The position numbers and the translations under genes are program-made. From an uncultured Hyphomicrobiales bacterium (GTDB lineage Bacteria > Pseudomonadota > Alphaproteobacteria > Rhizobiales > Beijerinckiaceae), in NCBI GenBank assembly GCA_903851305.1, contig CAINNX010000171.1:17176-81175 (forward strand): 64,000 bases of DNA, read 5' to 3'. Shown piece after piece: positions 9,666 through 18,811 of the stretch; position 1 is the first letter of the stretch, and the number at the start of each line of letters is the position of its first letter. The notes beneath the pieces are model-generated. The model saw nothing but the letters and a program-made list of their open reading frames with translations. It was not told where the DNA came from and ran no database searches.

Positions 9666-10499
9666 ATCGGTTTCAAGCAATCCCTTCAGCCCCTCCCGAT
9701 AGGTCGGATACTGAAACTCAAAGCCCAATTCGCTTTTGATGCGCACATTGGAAACGCGCTTGTTCTCGCCATAGAAGGAGCGCGCCATTGGCGTCATTTC
9801 GCTGGTTGCAAAATCACGCTCAGGCGGCGGCGCGAGCCCCAGCAATTCTGCCGCGTAAGCCACGACATCCTGCGGGGGTGCGGGCTCGTCATCTGTGACA
9901 TTGTAAATGCGCCCCGGCTGCCCGCGCGCAATGCAGGCGGCGATGGCATCGGCGATATCTTCTACATGAATGCGATTGAAGACCTGCCCCGGCTTGATGA
10001 TGCGCCGCGCCGTGCCTTCGCGCAGATTGACCAGCGCGTTTCGCCCGGGCCCATAAATTCCTGACAGGCGCAAAATGTCGAGTTCCGCGCCCATGTCGGC
10101 CGCGCATTCCGCCCAATCCTGTTCGGCCGCCAAGCGCGCATGCGAGCGCTCGGCCACCGGCACACATGGCGTCTCCTCGCTCACCCATGCGCCCTGATGA
10201 TCGCCATACACACCGACCGTTGAAAGATAGATGATGCGCGTGGCGCTGCTCTCCATCATCGCTTCGTCATAAAGGTCGAGAACAGGATCGCTGTCGGCAC
10301 CCGGCGGCACCGAGACAAGCAGCACATCTGCCTGCACCAAAGCCTCGTGAGCTTCGGAAAAGAGCAGTGGCGTCACGCCCACCATCTGCGCTTTCTTGTC
10401 CACGCTGCGCGTAGTTGCAAAAATATCAGAGAAAATATCGCCATATCGCGCAACAAAGGCATGGGTGGAATAGCCGTGACCAAAGATCAACAGATTCAT
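9648..10499 (-). CDS. SDR-family NAD(P)-dependent epimerase/dehydratase-like protein
   Basis: MNLLIFGHGYSTHAFVARY...IIYLSTVGVYGDHQGAWVSEETPCVP...RLSGIYGPGRNAL; start overlaps the queG stop as ATGA. Confidence 0.8.
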   Translation of the reverse strand: MNLLIFGHGYSTHAFVARYGDIFSDIFATTRSVDKKAQMVGVTPLLFSEAHEALVQADVLLVSVPPGADSDPVLDLYDEAMMESSATRIIYLSTVGVYGDHQGAWVSEETPCVPVAERSHARLAAEQDWAECAADMGAELDILRLSGIYGPGRNALVNLREGTARRIIKPGQVFNRIHVEDIADAIAACIARGQPGRIYNVTDDEPAPPQDVVAYAAELLGLAPPPERDFATSEMTPMARSFYGENKRVSNVRIKSELGFEFQYPTYREGLKGLLETDPSLKA

Positions 10500-11632
10500 A
10501 AGCTCACTCCCAGCGCGCGCCATTCGGCCAGCACGCTATCATCTGTTTCGTCTTGATACGCGCGCGCAAGGGCGGCGATCTCGCCAGACGAAAAAAGCTG
10601 CCCCACAGCCCAGACCGCCATGGCGCGCACTTGGCTGTCGGGAAAGCGCAAATTGTCAATCACATGTGGGCGCATATGCGTGTCACCCGAATTGCCCATT
10701 GCAATCATCAGATTGCGCCGGAAGCGCGCAAGCCCGATGCGCTTGATTGGCGACCCTGAAAAATGTGCCCGGAAGGATGCGTCATCAAGGCTTGCCAACG
10801 CATCGAGACCGGGGGCGCGCAAATCGTCGCGCGCCTGCAATTTTGCTTCGCGTGCGACTTGCGCAAATTTGTTCCACGGGCACGCTGCCAGACAATCATC
10901 GCAGCCATAAATGCGATTGCCCATGCTCTTGCGAAACTCAGTCGCAATCGGCCCGTGATGCTCAATCGTCAGATAAGAAATGCAGCGCCGCGCATCGAGT
11001 TGATAGGGGGCGGGAAAGGCTTGTGTCGGGCACGCCTCCATACAAGCCGTGCAGGATCCGCAATGGTCGATCTCCGGCTCATCAGCGGGCAGATCAATAT
11101 TGAGAAAGATCGACCCCAGAAACAGCCATGATCCAAATTCGCGCGAGACAAGATTGGTGTGCTTGCCCTGCCAGCCAAGACCTGCGGCTGCGGCCAGCGG
11201 CTTTTCCATCACGGGTGCCGTATCGACGAACACTTTCATCTCAAGTGCCGGCTCTTTTTTCGCTTCGCCCGCAATCCAGGAGGCCAGCATTTTCAGGCGG
11301 CCTTTGACAAGATCATGATAATCGCGATGGCGCGCATAGACAGAGATCGCGCCTTTGGAATTTTGCGCCAGCACATCGCGCGGATCAGAATCGGGCCCGT
11401 AATTCATGCCCAGCATAACAATTGAGCGCACATCCGACCACAACACGCGCGGGTCCGCTCGTCGCTCGGCTGTCTCGCGCATCCAATTCATATCGCCATG
11501 CGCACCAGCTTCAAGCCATTCGCTCAGACGATGCGGGGCTTCAGGAATCGCATCAGGCCTGACGATGCGCAGCGCATCGAAGCCAAGGTCTTGTGCGCGT
11601 GCGCGCAGACGGGTGAGGAACGCGGCGTTCAG
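10496..11632 (-). CDS. queG: Epoxyqueuosine reductase QueG (proposed CTG start)
   Basis: CGSCTACMEACPTQAFPAPYQLDARRCISYLTIEHHGPIATEFRKSMGNRIYGCDDCLAACPWNKFA (two 4Fe-4S motifs). No ATG/GTG/TTG lies close to the conserved N-terminus; CTG at 11632 overlaps the GST stop. Confidence 0.9.
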   Translation of the reverse strand: MNAAFLTRLRARAQDLGFDALRIVRPDAIPEAPHRLSEWLEAGAHGDMNWMRETAERRADPRVLWSDVRSIVMLGMNYGPDSDPRDVLAQNSKGAISVYARHRDYHDLVKGRLKMLASWIAGEAKKEPALEMKVFVDTAPVMEKPLAAAAGLGWQGKHTNLVSREFGSWLFLGSIFLNIDLPADEPEIDHCGSCTACMEACPTQAFPAPYQLDARRCISYLTIEHHGPIATEFRKSMGNRIYGCDDCLAACPWNKFAQVAREAKLQARDDLRAPGLDALASLDDASFRAHFSGSPIKRIGLARFRRNLMIAMGNSGDTHMRPHVIDNLRFPDSQVRAMAVWAVGQLFSSGEIAALARAYQDETDDSVLAEWRALGVSL

Positions 11633-12324
11633 AAATCGAGGTCCGCATATTCCGGGGAGGGCGTGATCCCCGGCAGACGATCGCTCAAAATCGCGCGGAA
11701 CGACGGGCGAGACTTCACCCGCGCATACCAATGTTTTGCTGCTTCGTCCTCGCCCCATGGCACATCGCCCAGGAAATCCACGCTCGACAGATGCGCGGCA
11801 GCTGCCAGATCAGCATAGGTCATGGTGTCACCCGCCAGCCAATTGCGTGACTGCACCAACCAGCCGATGTAGCGCAGATGATAGCGGATATTCTGGCGCG
11901 CAGCACGCACCAACTCCATATCGGGTGCACCACCACCCTGATCCGAGCGCATCTGGCGTTTGAAGACTTTTTCCTGAAGCAGCCATTGCGTAACTTCGGC
12001 AAAAAATTTGGAATTGAACCATTCGAGCAGGCGGCGCACTTCAACGCGCCCAGCCGGATCTTCGGGCATGAGGCGGCGTGCACCCAACGCCAGCCCGCGC
12101 GTCTCATCCAGATATTCGGCAATCACATTAGCGCCAACAATGGCCGAGACCATCTGGCCATCGGTCAGAACAGGCGTGGTATTGGCGGGGTTGAGCATCA
12201 GAAATTCTTGGCGGCGCTCAAAAATGCGCTCCTCGATCATCTCTGGTTCCATGCCGTATTCGGCCATCACAATGCGGATGAAACGCGAATGCGGACAGAA
12301 CGGATGATAATAAAGCTGCGCCAT
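11629..12324 (-). CDS. Glutathione S-transferase family protein
   Basis: MAQLYYHPFCPHSRFIRIVMAEYGMEPEMIEE...NTTPVLTDGQMVSAIVGANVIAEYLDE; thioredoxin-fold N-domain and GST C-domain. Confidence 0.85.
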   Translation of the reverse strand: MAQLYYHPFCPHSRFIRIVMAEYGMEPEMIEERIFERRQEFLMLNPANTTPVLTDGQMVSAIVGANVIAEYLDETRGLALGARRLMPEDPAGRVEVRRLLEWFNSKFFAEVTQWLLQEKVFKRQMRSDQGGGAPDMELVRAARQNIRYHLRYIGWLVQSRNWLAGDTMTYADLAAAAHLSSVDFLGDVPWGEDEAAKHWYARVKSRPSFRAILSDRLPGITPSPEYADLDF

Positions 12325-12382
12325 AACGCCCCACACGAACATCGAACAAACCTTGCGCGCATTGCCAAGGTGGATGGAATTG

Positions 12383-12408
12383 TGCACTCCCTATAGAACC
12401 GGAGTGCA
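12383..12408. promoter_or_regulatory. Perfect 8-bp inverted repeat in the GST/uppP divergent region
   Basis: TGCACTCC-ctatagaacc-GGAGTGCA. Confidence 0.45.
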
Positions 12409-12485
12409 TGGCTCACAACCCGAATCGCATGCAGCGCGCGCATGAGCCGCATGTGTTCCACGCTGTGCTGGTTAAGGAGAAGTTA

Positions 12486-13289
12486 ATGTCGCTGATCGAC
12501 GCGCTTAAAGCACTGCTGCTGGGCGGCATTGAAGGCCTCACGGAATTTCTTCCCGTTTCGTCAACGGGCCACCTGCTGCTGGTCGGGCATTTTCTGGGCT
12601 TTGAGTCCAAGGGAAAGTCGTTTGAAGTGTTGGTGCAGCTCGGCGCCATCCTCGCCATTCTCTATGCCTATGCGCATAAGATCGTCGCAATCCTGCGAGG
12701 ATTGAAAGATGATCCAAAAGCACGCCGCTTTGTGATTGCCGTGCTGCTGGCCTTTCTGCCTGCCGCCGTGATCGGTGCTGGCGCTCATTCTATGATCAAA
12801 GGCGTGCTGTTCAATCCGTTCATTGTCTGCGTCATGCTGATTGCGGGCGGGCTTGTGCTTCTGGCTGTGGATGATCTGACACCCAGTCCCACCTTTGATG
12901 ATGCGATGGACATGCCACTGAAGACGGCTTTGCTTGTCGGCTTGTTTCAATGTCTGGCGATGATCCCCGGCGTGTCGCGCTCAGGCGCGACCATTGTGTC
13001 GGCCATGTTCTTGGGTGCGTCCAAACGCGCGGCGGCAGAATTCTCGTTCTTTCTGGCCATGCCCACCATGGCTGGGGCCTTCGCCTATGATCTGTTTAAA
13101 AATTACAAGCTGCTCGAGCTCAACGACACGCTTCTGATCGTCATCGGCTTTATCGCTGCTTTTATTTCGGGCCTGTTTGTTGTGCGCGGATTTTTGAACT
13201 TTATTTCGCGCCACGGATTTGCACTCTTTGCGTGGTGGCGGATTGTGGTGGGCTCTGCCGGATTGATCGCACTCTTCGCACTGAAATAA
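12486..13289 (+). CDS. uppP: Undecaprenyl-diphosphatase
   Basis: [20 protein letters not shown] and GVSRSGATI motifs typical of BacA/UppP. Confidence 0.95.
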   Translation: MSLIDALKALLLGGIEGLTEFLPVSSTGHLLLVGHFLGFESKGKSFEVLVQLGAILAILYAYAHKIVAILRGLKDDPKARRFVIAVLLAFLPAAVIGAGAHSMIKGVLFNPFIVCVMLIAGGLVLLAVDDLTPSPTFDDAMDMPLKTALLVGLFQCLAMIPGVSRSGATIVSAMFLGASKRAAAEFSFFLAMPTMAGAFAYDLFKNYKLLELNDTLLIVIGFIAAFISGLFVVRGFLNFISRHGFALFAWWRIVVGSAGLIALFALK

Positions 13290-13292
13290 ATT

Positions 13293-13532
13293 TCAGGCTG
13301 CGTTGCGCACGCGGCAACCAAGCCATTCAGCGATGTGACACAGATCGGCCAGTGTCATATCCTCCTGCGCAACAAAGCGGCAAACAGGATCGCGCAGAGC
13401 AAATGGAAAAGCGGAAGCTTGTCGATCAGCGCCCGTGACGACAGCATGAATGGCATCATGGCGGCGCAACATGGCACTGACCATGTCGCGCTCGTCAAAA
13501 GTCCAATCCTCTAGGTCAGCTGGTCCGAGCAT
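13293..13532 (-). CDS. Small hypothetical protein (79 aa)
   Basis: Open frame filling the gap between uppP and nth (MLGPADLEDWTFDERDMVSAMLRRHDAIHAVVTG...); no family recognised. Confidence 0.4.
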   Translation of the reverse strand: MLGPADLEDWTFDERDMVSAMLRRHDAIHAVVTGADRQASAFPFALRDPVCRFVAQEDMTLADLCHIAEWLGCRVRNAA

Positions 13533-13573
13533 GTGGAAAAGCTAGCACGGGCGACACTGCCCGGCAAAAAGGC

Positions 13574-14362
13574 TCACAATATTTTGTCGCTAGATGTGCA
13601 AATGTCTGAAATCAGACAGCGTTCACATTCAGGGCGGCGCGCCTTGCAAATATAGCGGCCATGCAGAATCAGCCAATGATGGGCATGGCGCTTGAATTCA
13701 GCGGGAATGATTTTCTCCAAGCCCAGCTCTATGGCGAGCGGTGTTTTGCCGATCGCCATCGGAATGCGGTTTGAGACTCGGAAGAGATGCGTGTCCACTG
13801 CAATGGTTGGCTCGCCAAAGGCCATATTCATCACAACATTAGCCGTCTTGCGGCCGACACCTGGCAAGGTTTGCAATATGTCGCGCGAGCGCGGGACTTC
13901 GCTGTTGTAATTTTCAATCAGCTGTTGCGACAGCAAAAATACATTTTTGGCTTTGGTGCGAAACAGGCCGATGCTTTTGACATAATCACGGATACGCTCT
14001 TCACCCAGTGCCACCATTTTTTCCGGCGTGTCCGCAATGGCAAACAACGCGCGCGTGGCTTTGTTGACGCCAACGTCCGTGGCTTGCGCTGACAAGACAA
14101 CAGCCACCAGCAGCGTAAACGGATTGACATAGTCCAGCTCGCCCTTGGGCTCGGGATTGGACTTCTGAAAACGGGCAAAAATCTCATGCACAGCCTCAGG
14201 GCCAACGGGGCGGCGGCCTTTGGGCTTCTTGGTTGAAGGCTTGGCTGCAGGCTTGGCTGCAGGCTTGGCGACAGCCACCTTGGCGCGCGCGGCTTTGCGC
14301 GGCGGCGCCTTTTTGGTGGCGCTTTTCTTTTTAATGGGGACTGGGCTCTTTTTTACGGGCAT
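13574..14362 (-). CDS. nth: Endonuclease III with a Lys/Ala/Pro-rich N-terminal extension
   Basis: LSAQATDVGVNKATRALF, LPGVGRKTANVVMNMAFGEPTIAVDTHLFRVSNR, C-x6-C-x2-C-x5-C cluster; N-terminus KKSPVPIKKKSATKKAPPRKAARAKVAVAKPAAKPAAKPSTKK. Confidence 0.93.
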   Translation of the reverse strand: MPVKKSPVPIKKKSATKKAPPRKAARAKVAVAKPAAKPAAKPSTKKPKGRRPVGPEAVHEIFARFQKSNPEPKGELDYVNPFTLLVAVVLSAQATDVGVNKATRALFAIADTPEKMVALGEERIRDYVKSIGLFRTKAKNVFLLSQQLIENYNSEVPRSRDILQTLPGVGRKTANVVMNMAFGEPTIAVDTHLFRVSNRIPMAIGKTPLAIELGLEKIIPAEFKRHAHHWLILHGRYICKARRPECERCLISDICTSSDKIL

Positions 14363-14428
14363 GAGCGCGTTATAATAGCAAACAGACAGAGACAGAAGCC
14401 GCGCAACCCGAACCGCGAGGCCTTTTCA

Positions 14429-14932
14429 GTGGACCAGATCGCACCCGTCGACCAAACGCTCTTCTCGGCGCGGCTCACCCCGCATCGATCGCTGACGCAA
14501 TCCAACTTCCGCCTGCTCTTGATGATCTTTTGTGCTGCCGCTTTGGTGACTGCCCTGCCCTTTATCTTTCTGGGAGCTTGGCCTGTCATGGGCTTTATGG
14601 GTCTGGATGTGGCGCTGTTCTATCTGGCCTTCCGCGCCAATTTCCGTGATGCTCACGCTTATGAAGATGTGAGTGTCACCGCGCTAGATTTGCATCTGGC
14701 CAAAGTGTCGCCAAAGGGCGCGCGGGCAGATTATCATTTCAATCCGCTTTGGGTGCGCCTCGAAAAGGAAGAGGACGACGAATTCGGTTTGCAAAAACTG
14801 GCTGTCGTCTCGCGCGGAGCCAGTATTGAAGTTGCCAATTACCTTGATCCGGATCGCAAGGCCGCCTTTGCGCGGGAGCTGTCAGGTGCCTTGGCCGAAG
14901 CGCGGCGCGGACAGCGCTATGATTATGAGTGA
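14429..14932 (+). CDS. DUF2244 domain-containing protein
   Basis: SARLTPHRSLTQSNFRLLLMIF...GAWPVMGFMGLDVALFYLAFRANFRDAHAYEDVSVT; typical DUF2244 pattern. Confidence 0.8.
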   Translation: MDQIAPVDQTLFSARLTPHRSLTQSNFRLLLMIFCAAALVTALPFIFLGAWPVMGFMGLDVALFYLAFRANFRDAHAYEDVSVTALDLHLAKVSPKGARADYHFNPLWVRLEKEEDDEFGLQKLAVVSRGASIEVANYLDPDRKAAFARELSGALAEARRGQRYDYE

Positions 14933-15470
14933 GCGCGCCACACCCCGCCACATGTCGCGCGAGGCCTTCGCAGCCTCCGGCCTTTCCTTCACCTATGCTT
15001 TTCACAATACCCCCTTGGGCGATGTGATTGCGCTAGTCTGTGATGGCGCCTTGGCGGGATTGGGCTTTGCCCCAGACCACTCCAGTGCGCTGGCTGATAT
15101 GCAGAGGCGCTGGCCAAAGGCCAACATGGTGCATGAGCCAAATGCGGGAGCAAATTTCGTCATGGATGTCTTTGGCAAAGGCTCGCCAGCGACTGTCCCC
15201 CTGCTGCTGATCGGCGGCGAGCTGGATCGCGCTGTCTGGGCAGGACTGCTCATGCTTGGGGCTGGCGAGACCATCACCTATGGCGCTCTTGCCGCCCGCC
15301 TTGGCCGCCCGAAGGCAGCTCGTGCCATTGGCGCGGCCGTTGGGCGCAACCCTATTTGCGTGGCCGTGCCCTGCCAACGCGTGAATGGCAAAGACGGGTC
15401 GCCCACCGGCTATCATTGGGGCTTGGCCACCAAGCAAGCCTTGCTCGATTGGGAAATTAAACATTTATAA
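14925..15470 (+). CDS. ogt: Methylated-DNA-[protein]-cysteine S-methyltransferase with a PCQRV active-site variant
   Basis: GETITYGALAARLGRPKAARAIGAAVGRNPICVAVPCQRVNGKDGSPTGYHWGLATKQALLDWE; start inside the DUF2244 3' end. Confidence 0.85.
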   Translation: MSERATPRHMSREAFAASGLSFTYAFHNTPLGDVIALVCDGALAGLGFAPDHSSALADMQRRWPKANMVHEPNAGANFVMDVFGKGSPATVPLLLIGGELDRAVWAGLLMLGAGETITYGALAARLGRPKAARAIGAAVGRNPICVAVPCQRVNGKDGSPTGYHWGLATKQALLDWEIKHL

Positions 15471-15509
15471 TTTGTAGAATAATTATATTCACATCTCAAA
15501 AAAGGCTGT

Positions 15510-15538
15510 TTGACAAAAAGAACGAACCGTCCTAGATA
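15510..15538 (+). promoter_or_regulatory. Candidate housekeeping promoter of the sulfonate-type ABC operon
   Basis: TTGACA-N17-TAGATA, 51 nt before the ATG at 15589. Confidence 0.6.
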
Positions 15539-15588
15539 AGGAACACAGCCCGCATGCAAGCAGGGCTGCTTGGTGCAAGGAGCCTCTC

Positions 15589-16551
15589 ATGTTTGCGTTC
15601 ACCCGCCGCGCGGCTTTGGCCGCTACTTTGTCGCTGGCCGTCTCCGCCCCCGCTCTCGCGCAGGTTTCCGAAATCCGCGTTGATTATGCGACCTACAATC
15701 CGCTTTCCCTGGTGATCAAGGACCAGAAGCTTCTCGAAAAGGAATTCGAGAAGGACAAGATCGGCGTGCGCTGGGTGTTTTCGGCTGGCTCCAACAAGGC
15801 GCTGGAATTTCTGAATGCCGGCTCGCTCGACATCGGCTCGACGGCTGGTGCGGCCGCTCTGATCGCCCGCATCAATGACAATCCGGTCAAGGCGGTCGGC
15901 ATTTTCTCGCGCCCCGAATGGACCGCGCTGGTCACCGGCAAGGATTCCAAGATCACGAAGCTCGAAGAGCTGAAGGGCCTGAAAATCGCTGTGACCCGCG
16001 GCACGGATCCGCACATCTTCCTCGTGCGGGCACTGGATAAGGCTGGCCTCACCGAGAAAGACGTGAAGCTGGTCCTCCTGCAGCATGCCGATGGCAAGAC
16101 CGCGCTGGTGCGTGGCGATGTCGATGCCTGGGCTGGTCTCGACCCGCTGATGGCGCAGGCCGAAGTGGAAGAAGGCGCCAAGCTGCTCTACCGCAAGGCC
16201 GAGGACAACACCTGGGGCGTGCTCAATACCCGCGACGACTTTTTGGCCAAGAACCCCGAGCTCGTGAAGCGCGTGCTCAAGGTCTATGAAGAAGCCCGCA
16301 TCTGGGCGCGCGCCAATCCGGACGCTCTGAAAAAGGCGCTCGTGGCTGAAACCAAGCTGCCCGACGCCGTCATCCAGCGCCAGCTTGAGCGCACCGACCT
16401 GACCAATGCCTCGATCACCCCGGCCACGACCGAAACCATCCTGCAGGCAGGTCTGGCTTTGCAGAAGGCGGGCGTGCTGAAGCCTGAGACCGATGTGAAG
16501 GCTGCTGTCGGCAGCCTGATCGATACCCGCTTTGCGGTGTCGGCCAAGTAA
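15589..16551 (+). CDS. ABC transporter substrate-binding protein, aliphatic sulfonate (SsuA-like)
   Basis: Signal peptide then VSEIRVDYATYNPLSLVIKDQKLLEKEF...LNAGSLDIGSTAGAAALIARINDNPVKAVGIF. Confidence 0.82.
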   Translation: MFAFTRRAALAATLSLAVSAPALAQVSEIRVDYATYNPLSLVIKDQKLLEKEFEKDKIGVRWVFSAGSNKALEFLNAGSLDIGSTAGAAALIARINDNPVKAVGIFSRPEWTALVTGKDSKITKLEELKGLKIAVTRGTDPHIFLVRALDKAGLTEKDVKLVLLQHADGKTALVRGDVDAWAGLDPLMAQAEVEEGAKLLYRKAEDNTWGVLNTRDDFLAKNPELVKRVLKVYEEARIWARANPDALKKALVAETKLPDAVIQRQLERTDLTNASITPATTETILQAGLALQKAGVLKPETDVKAAVGSLIDTRFAVSAK

Positions 16552-16566
16552 GGCTAGAAGGCGGGC

Positions 16567-16592
16567 TCCGGCGGCGAGACTCTCCCGCCGGA
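16567..16592 (+). other. Intercistronic hairpin after the substrate-binding protein gene
   Basis: TCCGGCGG-...-CCGCCGGA followed by cccgtttt. Confidence 0.5.
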
Positions 16593-16611
16593 CCCGTTTT
16601 CTGGAGCTGAT

Positions 16612-17445
16612 ATGAGCGAGGCTACGCTCGACACGTCACCAACAACAAACGCGCAGCCCCAGGCTGCGCGATTTGCCGTTTTTGGCACGTCTTTCGTGAT
16701 CGGCCTCGTGCTGCCGGTGACAGCCGCCCTTCTCTATGAAGGCGCCTTTCGTCTGGGCCTTGTGCAGGCGCGCCTGCTGCCACCACCCAGCCGCATTTTC
16801 ACGACCCTCTGGACGCTGGCAAAAACCGGCGAGCTGACCACACATGTGCTCGCCACGACCGTTCGTGTCGGCATGGGTTTTGGTCTGGGTGCGCTGGTCG
16901 GCATGTTCCTTGGTGCACTCACCGGTGCCTCGCGCAATGCGCGCCGCCTGCTCGATCCAACGCTGCAAGGTTTGCGCGCCATTCCGTCTCTTGCCTGGGT
17001 GCCGCTGTTCATTCTCTGGCTTGGCATTTTCGAAAGCTCGAAAATCGCGCTGATAGCAGTGGGCGTGTTCTTCCCCGTCTATCTCGGCGTGATGGCCGCT
17101 ATTGCCAACGTCGATCGCAAGATCGTCGAAGTGGGCCGTGCCTTTCGTCTGTCGCGTCTAGCCCTTGTTCGCCGTGTTTTGCTGCCAGCTATCTTGCCTG
17201 ATTTCATCATTGCCATTCGCTCAGGTCTTGGCATGGGCTTCATGTTTGTGGTGGCGGCTGAAATCATGGGCGCATCGGAGGGCTTGGGCTATCTGTTGGT
17301 CGACGGACAACAGCTCGGCAAGCCTGATCAGATTCTGGCGGCCATCATCGCCTTTGCGGTGCTTGGCAAATTTGGTGACTGGTTGATTGTTGTGCTGACC
17401 AAGCCGTTTCTCACCTGGCAAGACACGCATCAGAGGGGCGCATGA
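16612..17445 (+). CDS. ABC transporter permease (SsuC-like)
   Basis: BPD_transp_1 pattern GLRAIPSLAWVPLFILWLGIFESSKIALIAVGVFFPVYLGVMAAI. Confidence 0.85.
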   Translation: MSEATLDTSPTTNAQPQAARFAVFGTSFVIGLVLPVTAALLYEGAFRLGLVQARLLPPPSRIFTTLWTLAKTGELTTHVLATTVRVGMGFGLGALVGMFLGALTGASRNARRLLDPTLQGLRAIPSLAWVPLFILWLGIFESSKIALIAVGVFFPVYLGVMAAIANVDRKIVEVGRAFRLSRLALVRRVLLPAILPDFIIAIRSGLGMGFMFVVAAEIMGASEGLGYLLVDGQQLGKPDQILAAIIAFAVLGKFGDWLIVVLTKPFLTWQDTHQRGA

Positions 17446-17446
17446 C

Positions 17447-18235
17447 ATGCTGACCATTGATGCTCTGTGCAAAATTTATCCCAACGGCACACAGGCGCTC
17501 GAACAGATCAGCCTGAATGTCGATGCCGGCGAGATTGTTGCGCTGGTGGGCGGATCAGGCTGCGGCAAGACCACGCTTTTGCGCATGATTTCGGGCCTTG
17601 AAGCGCCAACCCGCGGCCATGCCGCGCTCGATGGCGAAGAGATTCGGGCGCCCCATCCTGCTGTCGGTATGGTGTTTCAGGAAGCCCGCCTGCTGCCTTG
17701 GCTGACGGTCGCTGAAAATATTTCCTTCGGGCTTGATGATCTGCCCAAGGCCGAACAGGACGCGCGCGTCGATGAAGCGCTTTTGCGCGTTGGCCTTGCT
17801 GGCTATGGCAAACGCTGGCCGCGTGAATTGTCAGGCGGGCAAGCGCAGCGCGTGTCGATTGTGCGCGCCCTTGTTACGCAGCCCAAAGCGCTCTTGCTGG
17901 ATGAGCCGTTCTCGGCGCTCGATGCTTTGACGCGCACAAAATTGCAGGATCATTTGCTGGCGCTTTGGGAAACCCATCGCCCGACACTCGTGCTTGTCAC
18001 GCATGATGTGGAAGAGGCGGTCGCACTGGCTGATCGCGCCATTGTTTTGCAGCCTAAACCCGGCCGCATCTTTGCTGATATTCCGATTGACTTGCCCCGT
18101 CCCCGCGACAGGCTCTCGCCAGAATTTGCAGAAGCCAAACGTCTCGTGCTGAAAGCACTCGACGGCTCCATCAACCAACCCAATCCGCACCAGCCGGGCA
18201 AAGTCTACAGCCCTGCCGCTGGCGGCAGTTTTTAA
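17447..18235 (+). CDS. ABC transporter ATP-binding protein (SsuB-like)
   Basis: GGSGCGKTTLLRMISGLEAPTRG, LSGGQAQRVSIVRAL, LLLDEPFSALD. Confidence 0.9.
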   Translation: MLTIDALCKIYPNGTQALEQISLNVDAGEIVALVGGSGCGKTTLLRMISGLEAPTRGHAALDGEEIRAPHPAVGMVFQEARLLPWLTVAENISFGLDDLPKAEQDARVDEALLRVGLAGYGKRWPRELSGGQAQRVSIVRALVTQPKALLLDEPFSALDALTRTKLQDHLLALWETHRPTLVLVTHDVEEAVALADRAIVLQPKPGRIFADIPIDLPRPRDRLSPEFAEAKRLVLKALDGSINQPNPHQPGKVYSPAAGGSF

Positions 18236-18258
18236 ACACCACAACAGGAGATCGCACG

Positions 18259-18768
18259 ATGGATGCCAATGCGCTGCGCGCCATGCAGGCTCCCTACAAG
18301 GACAAATACAAGAACGATCCCAATGCCGCCGTCATCACGCTGAAGGCGCATGGCACGCTGGATGAGAGCAAGATCGCCTGCAAGGTCGAGACCGGCCGTG
18401 CCTTGGCGATTGCCGGGCTGCACCCAGCCACTGGTGGCTCGGGCGCCGAACTCTGCTCAGGCGACATGCTGCTCGAAGCCCTTGTGGCATGCGCTGGCGT
18501 GACGCTGAAGGCGGTCGCCACCGCACTCGCCATTCCGCTGAAGAGCGGCACGGTGCGCGCCGAAGGTGATCTGGATTTCCGCGGCACGCTGGGCGTGGAC
18601 AAGGAAGCACCGGTCGGCTTCCGCGAGATCCGCCTGAGCTTCGATCTGGACACGGATGCCAGCGAAGAGCAGATCGCCTCGCTGATCAAACTGACCGAGC
18701 GCTATTGCGTGATCTTCCAGACGCTCAACAAGCCGCCCAAGCTCGGGCTGGTTGTGAATAAGGTCTGA
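18259..18768 (+). CDS. OsmC family protein
   Basis: GGSGAELCSGDMLLEALVACAGVTLKAVATAL... fits the OsmC fold with its conserved Cys. Confidence 0.82.
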   Translation: MDANALRAMQAPYKDKYKNDPNAAVITLKAHGTLDESKIACKVETGRALAIAGLHPATGGSGAELCSGDMLLEALVACAGVTLKAVATALAIPLKSGTVRAEGDLDFRGTLGVDKEAPVGFREIRLSFDLDTDASEEQIASLIKLTERYCVIFQTLNKPPKLGLVVNKV

Positions 18769-18811
18769 TTAGCCTCGTCATTGCTTTTCAGTTTCATTCA
18801 CTTGCTGATCG

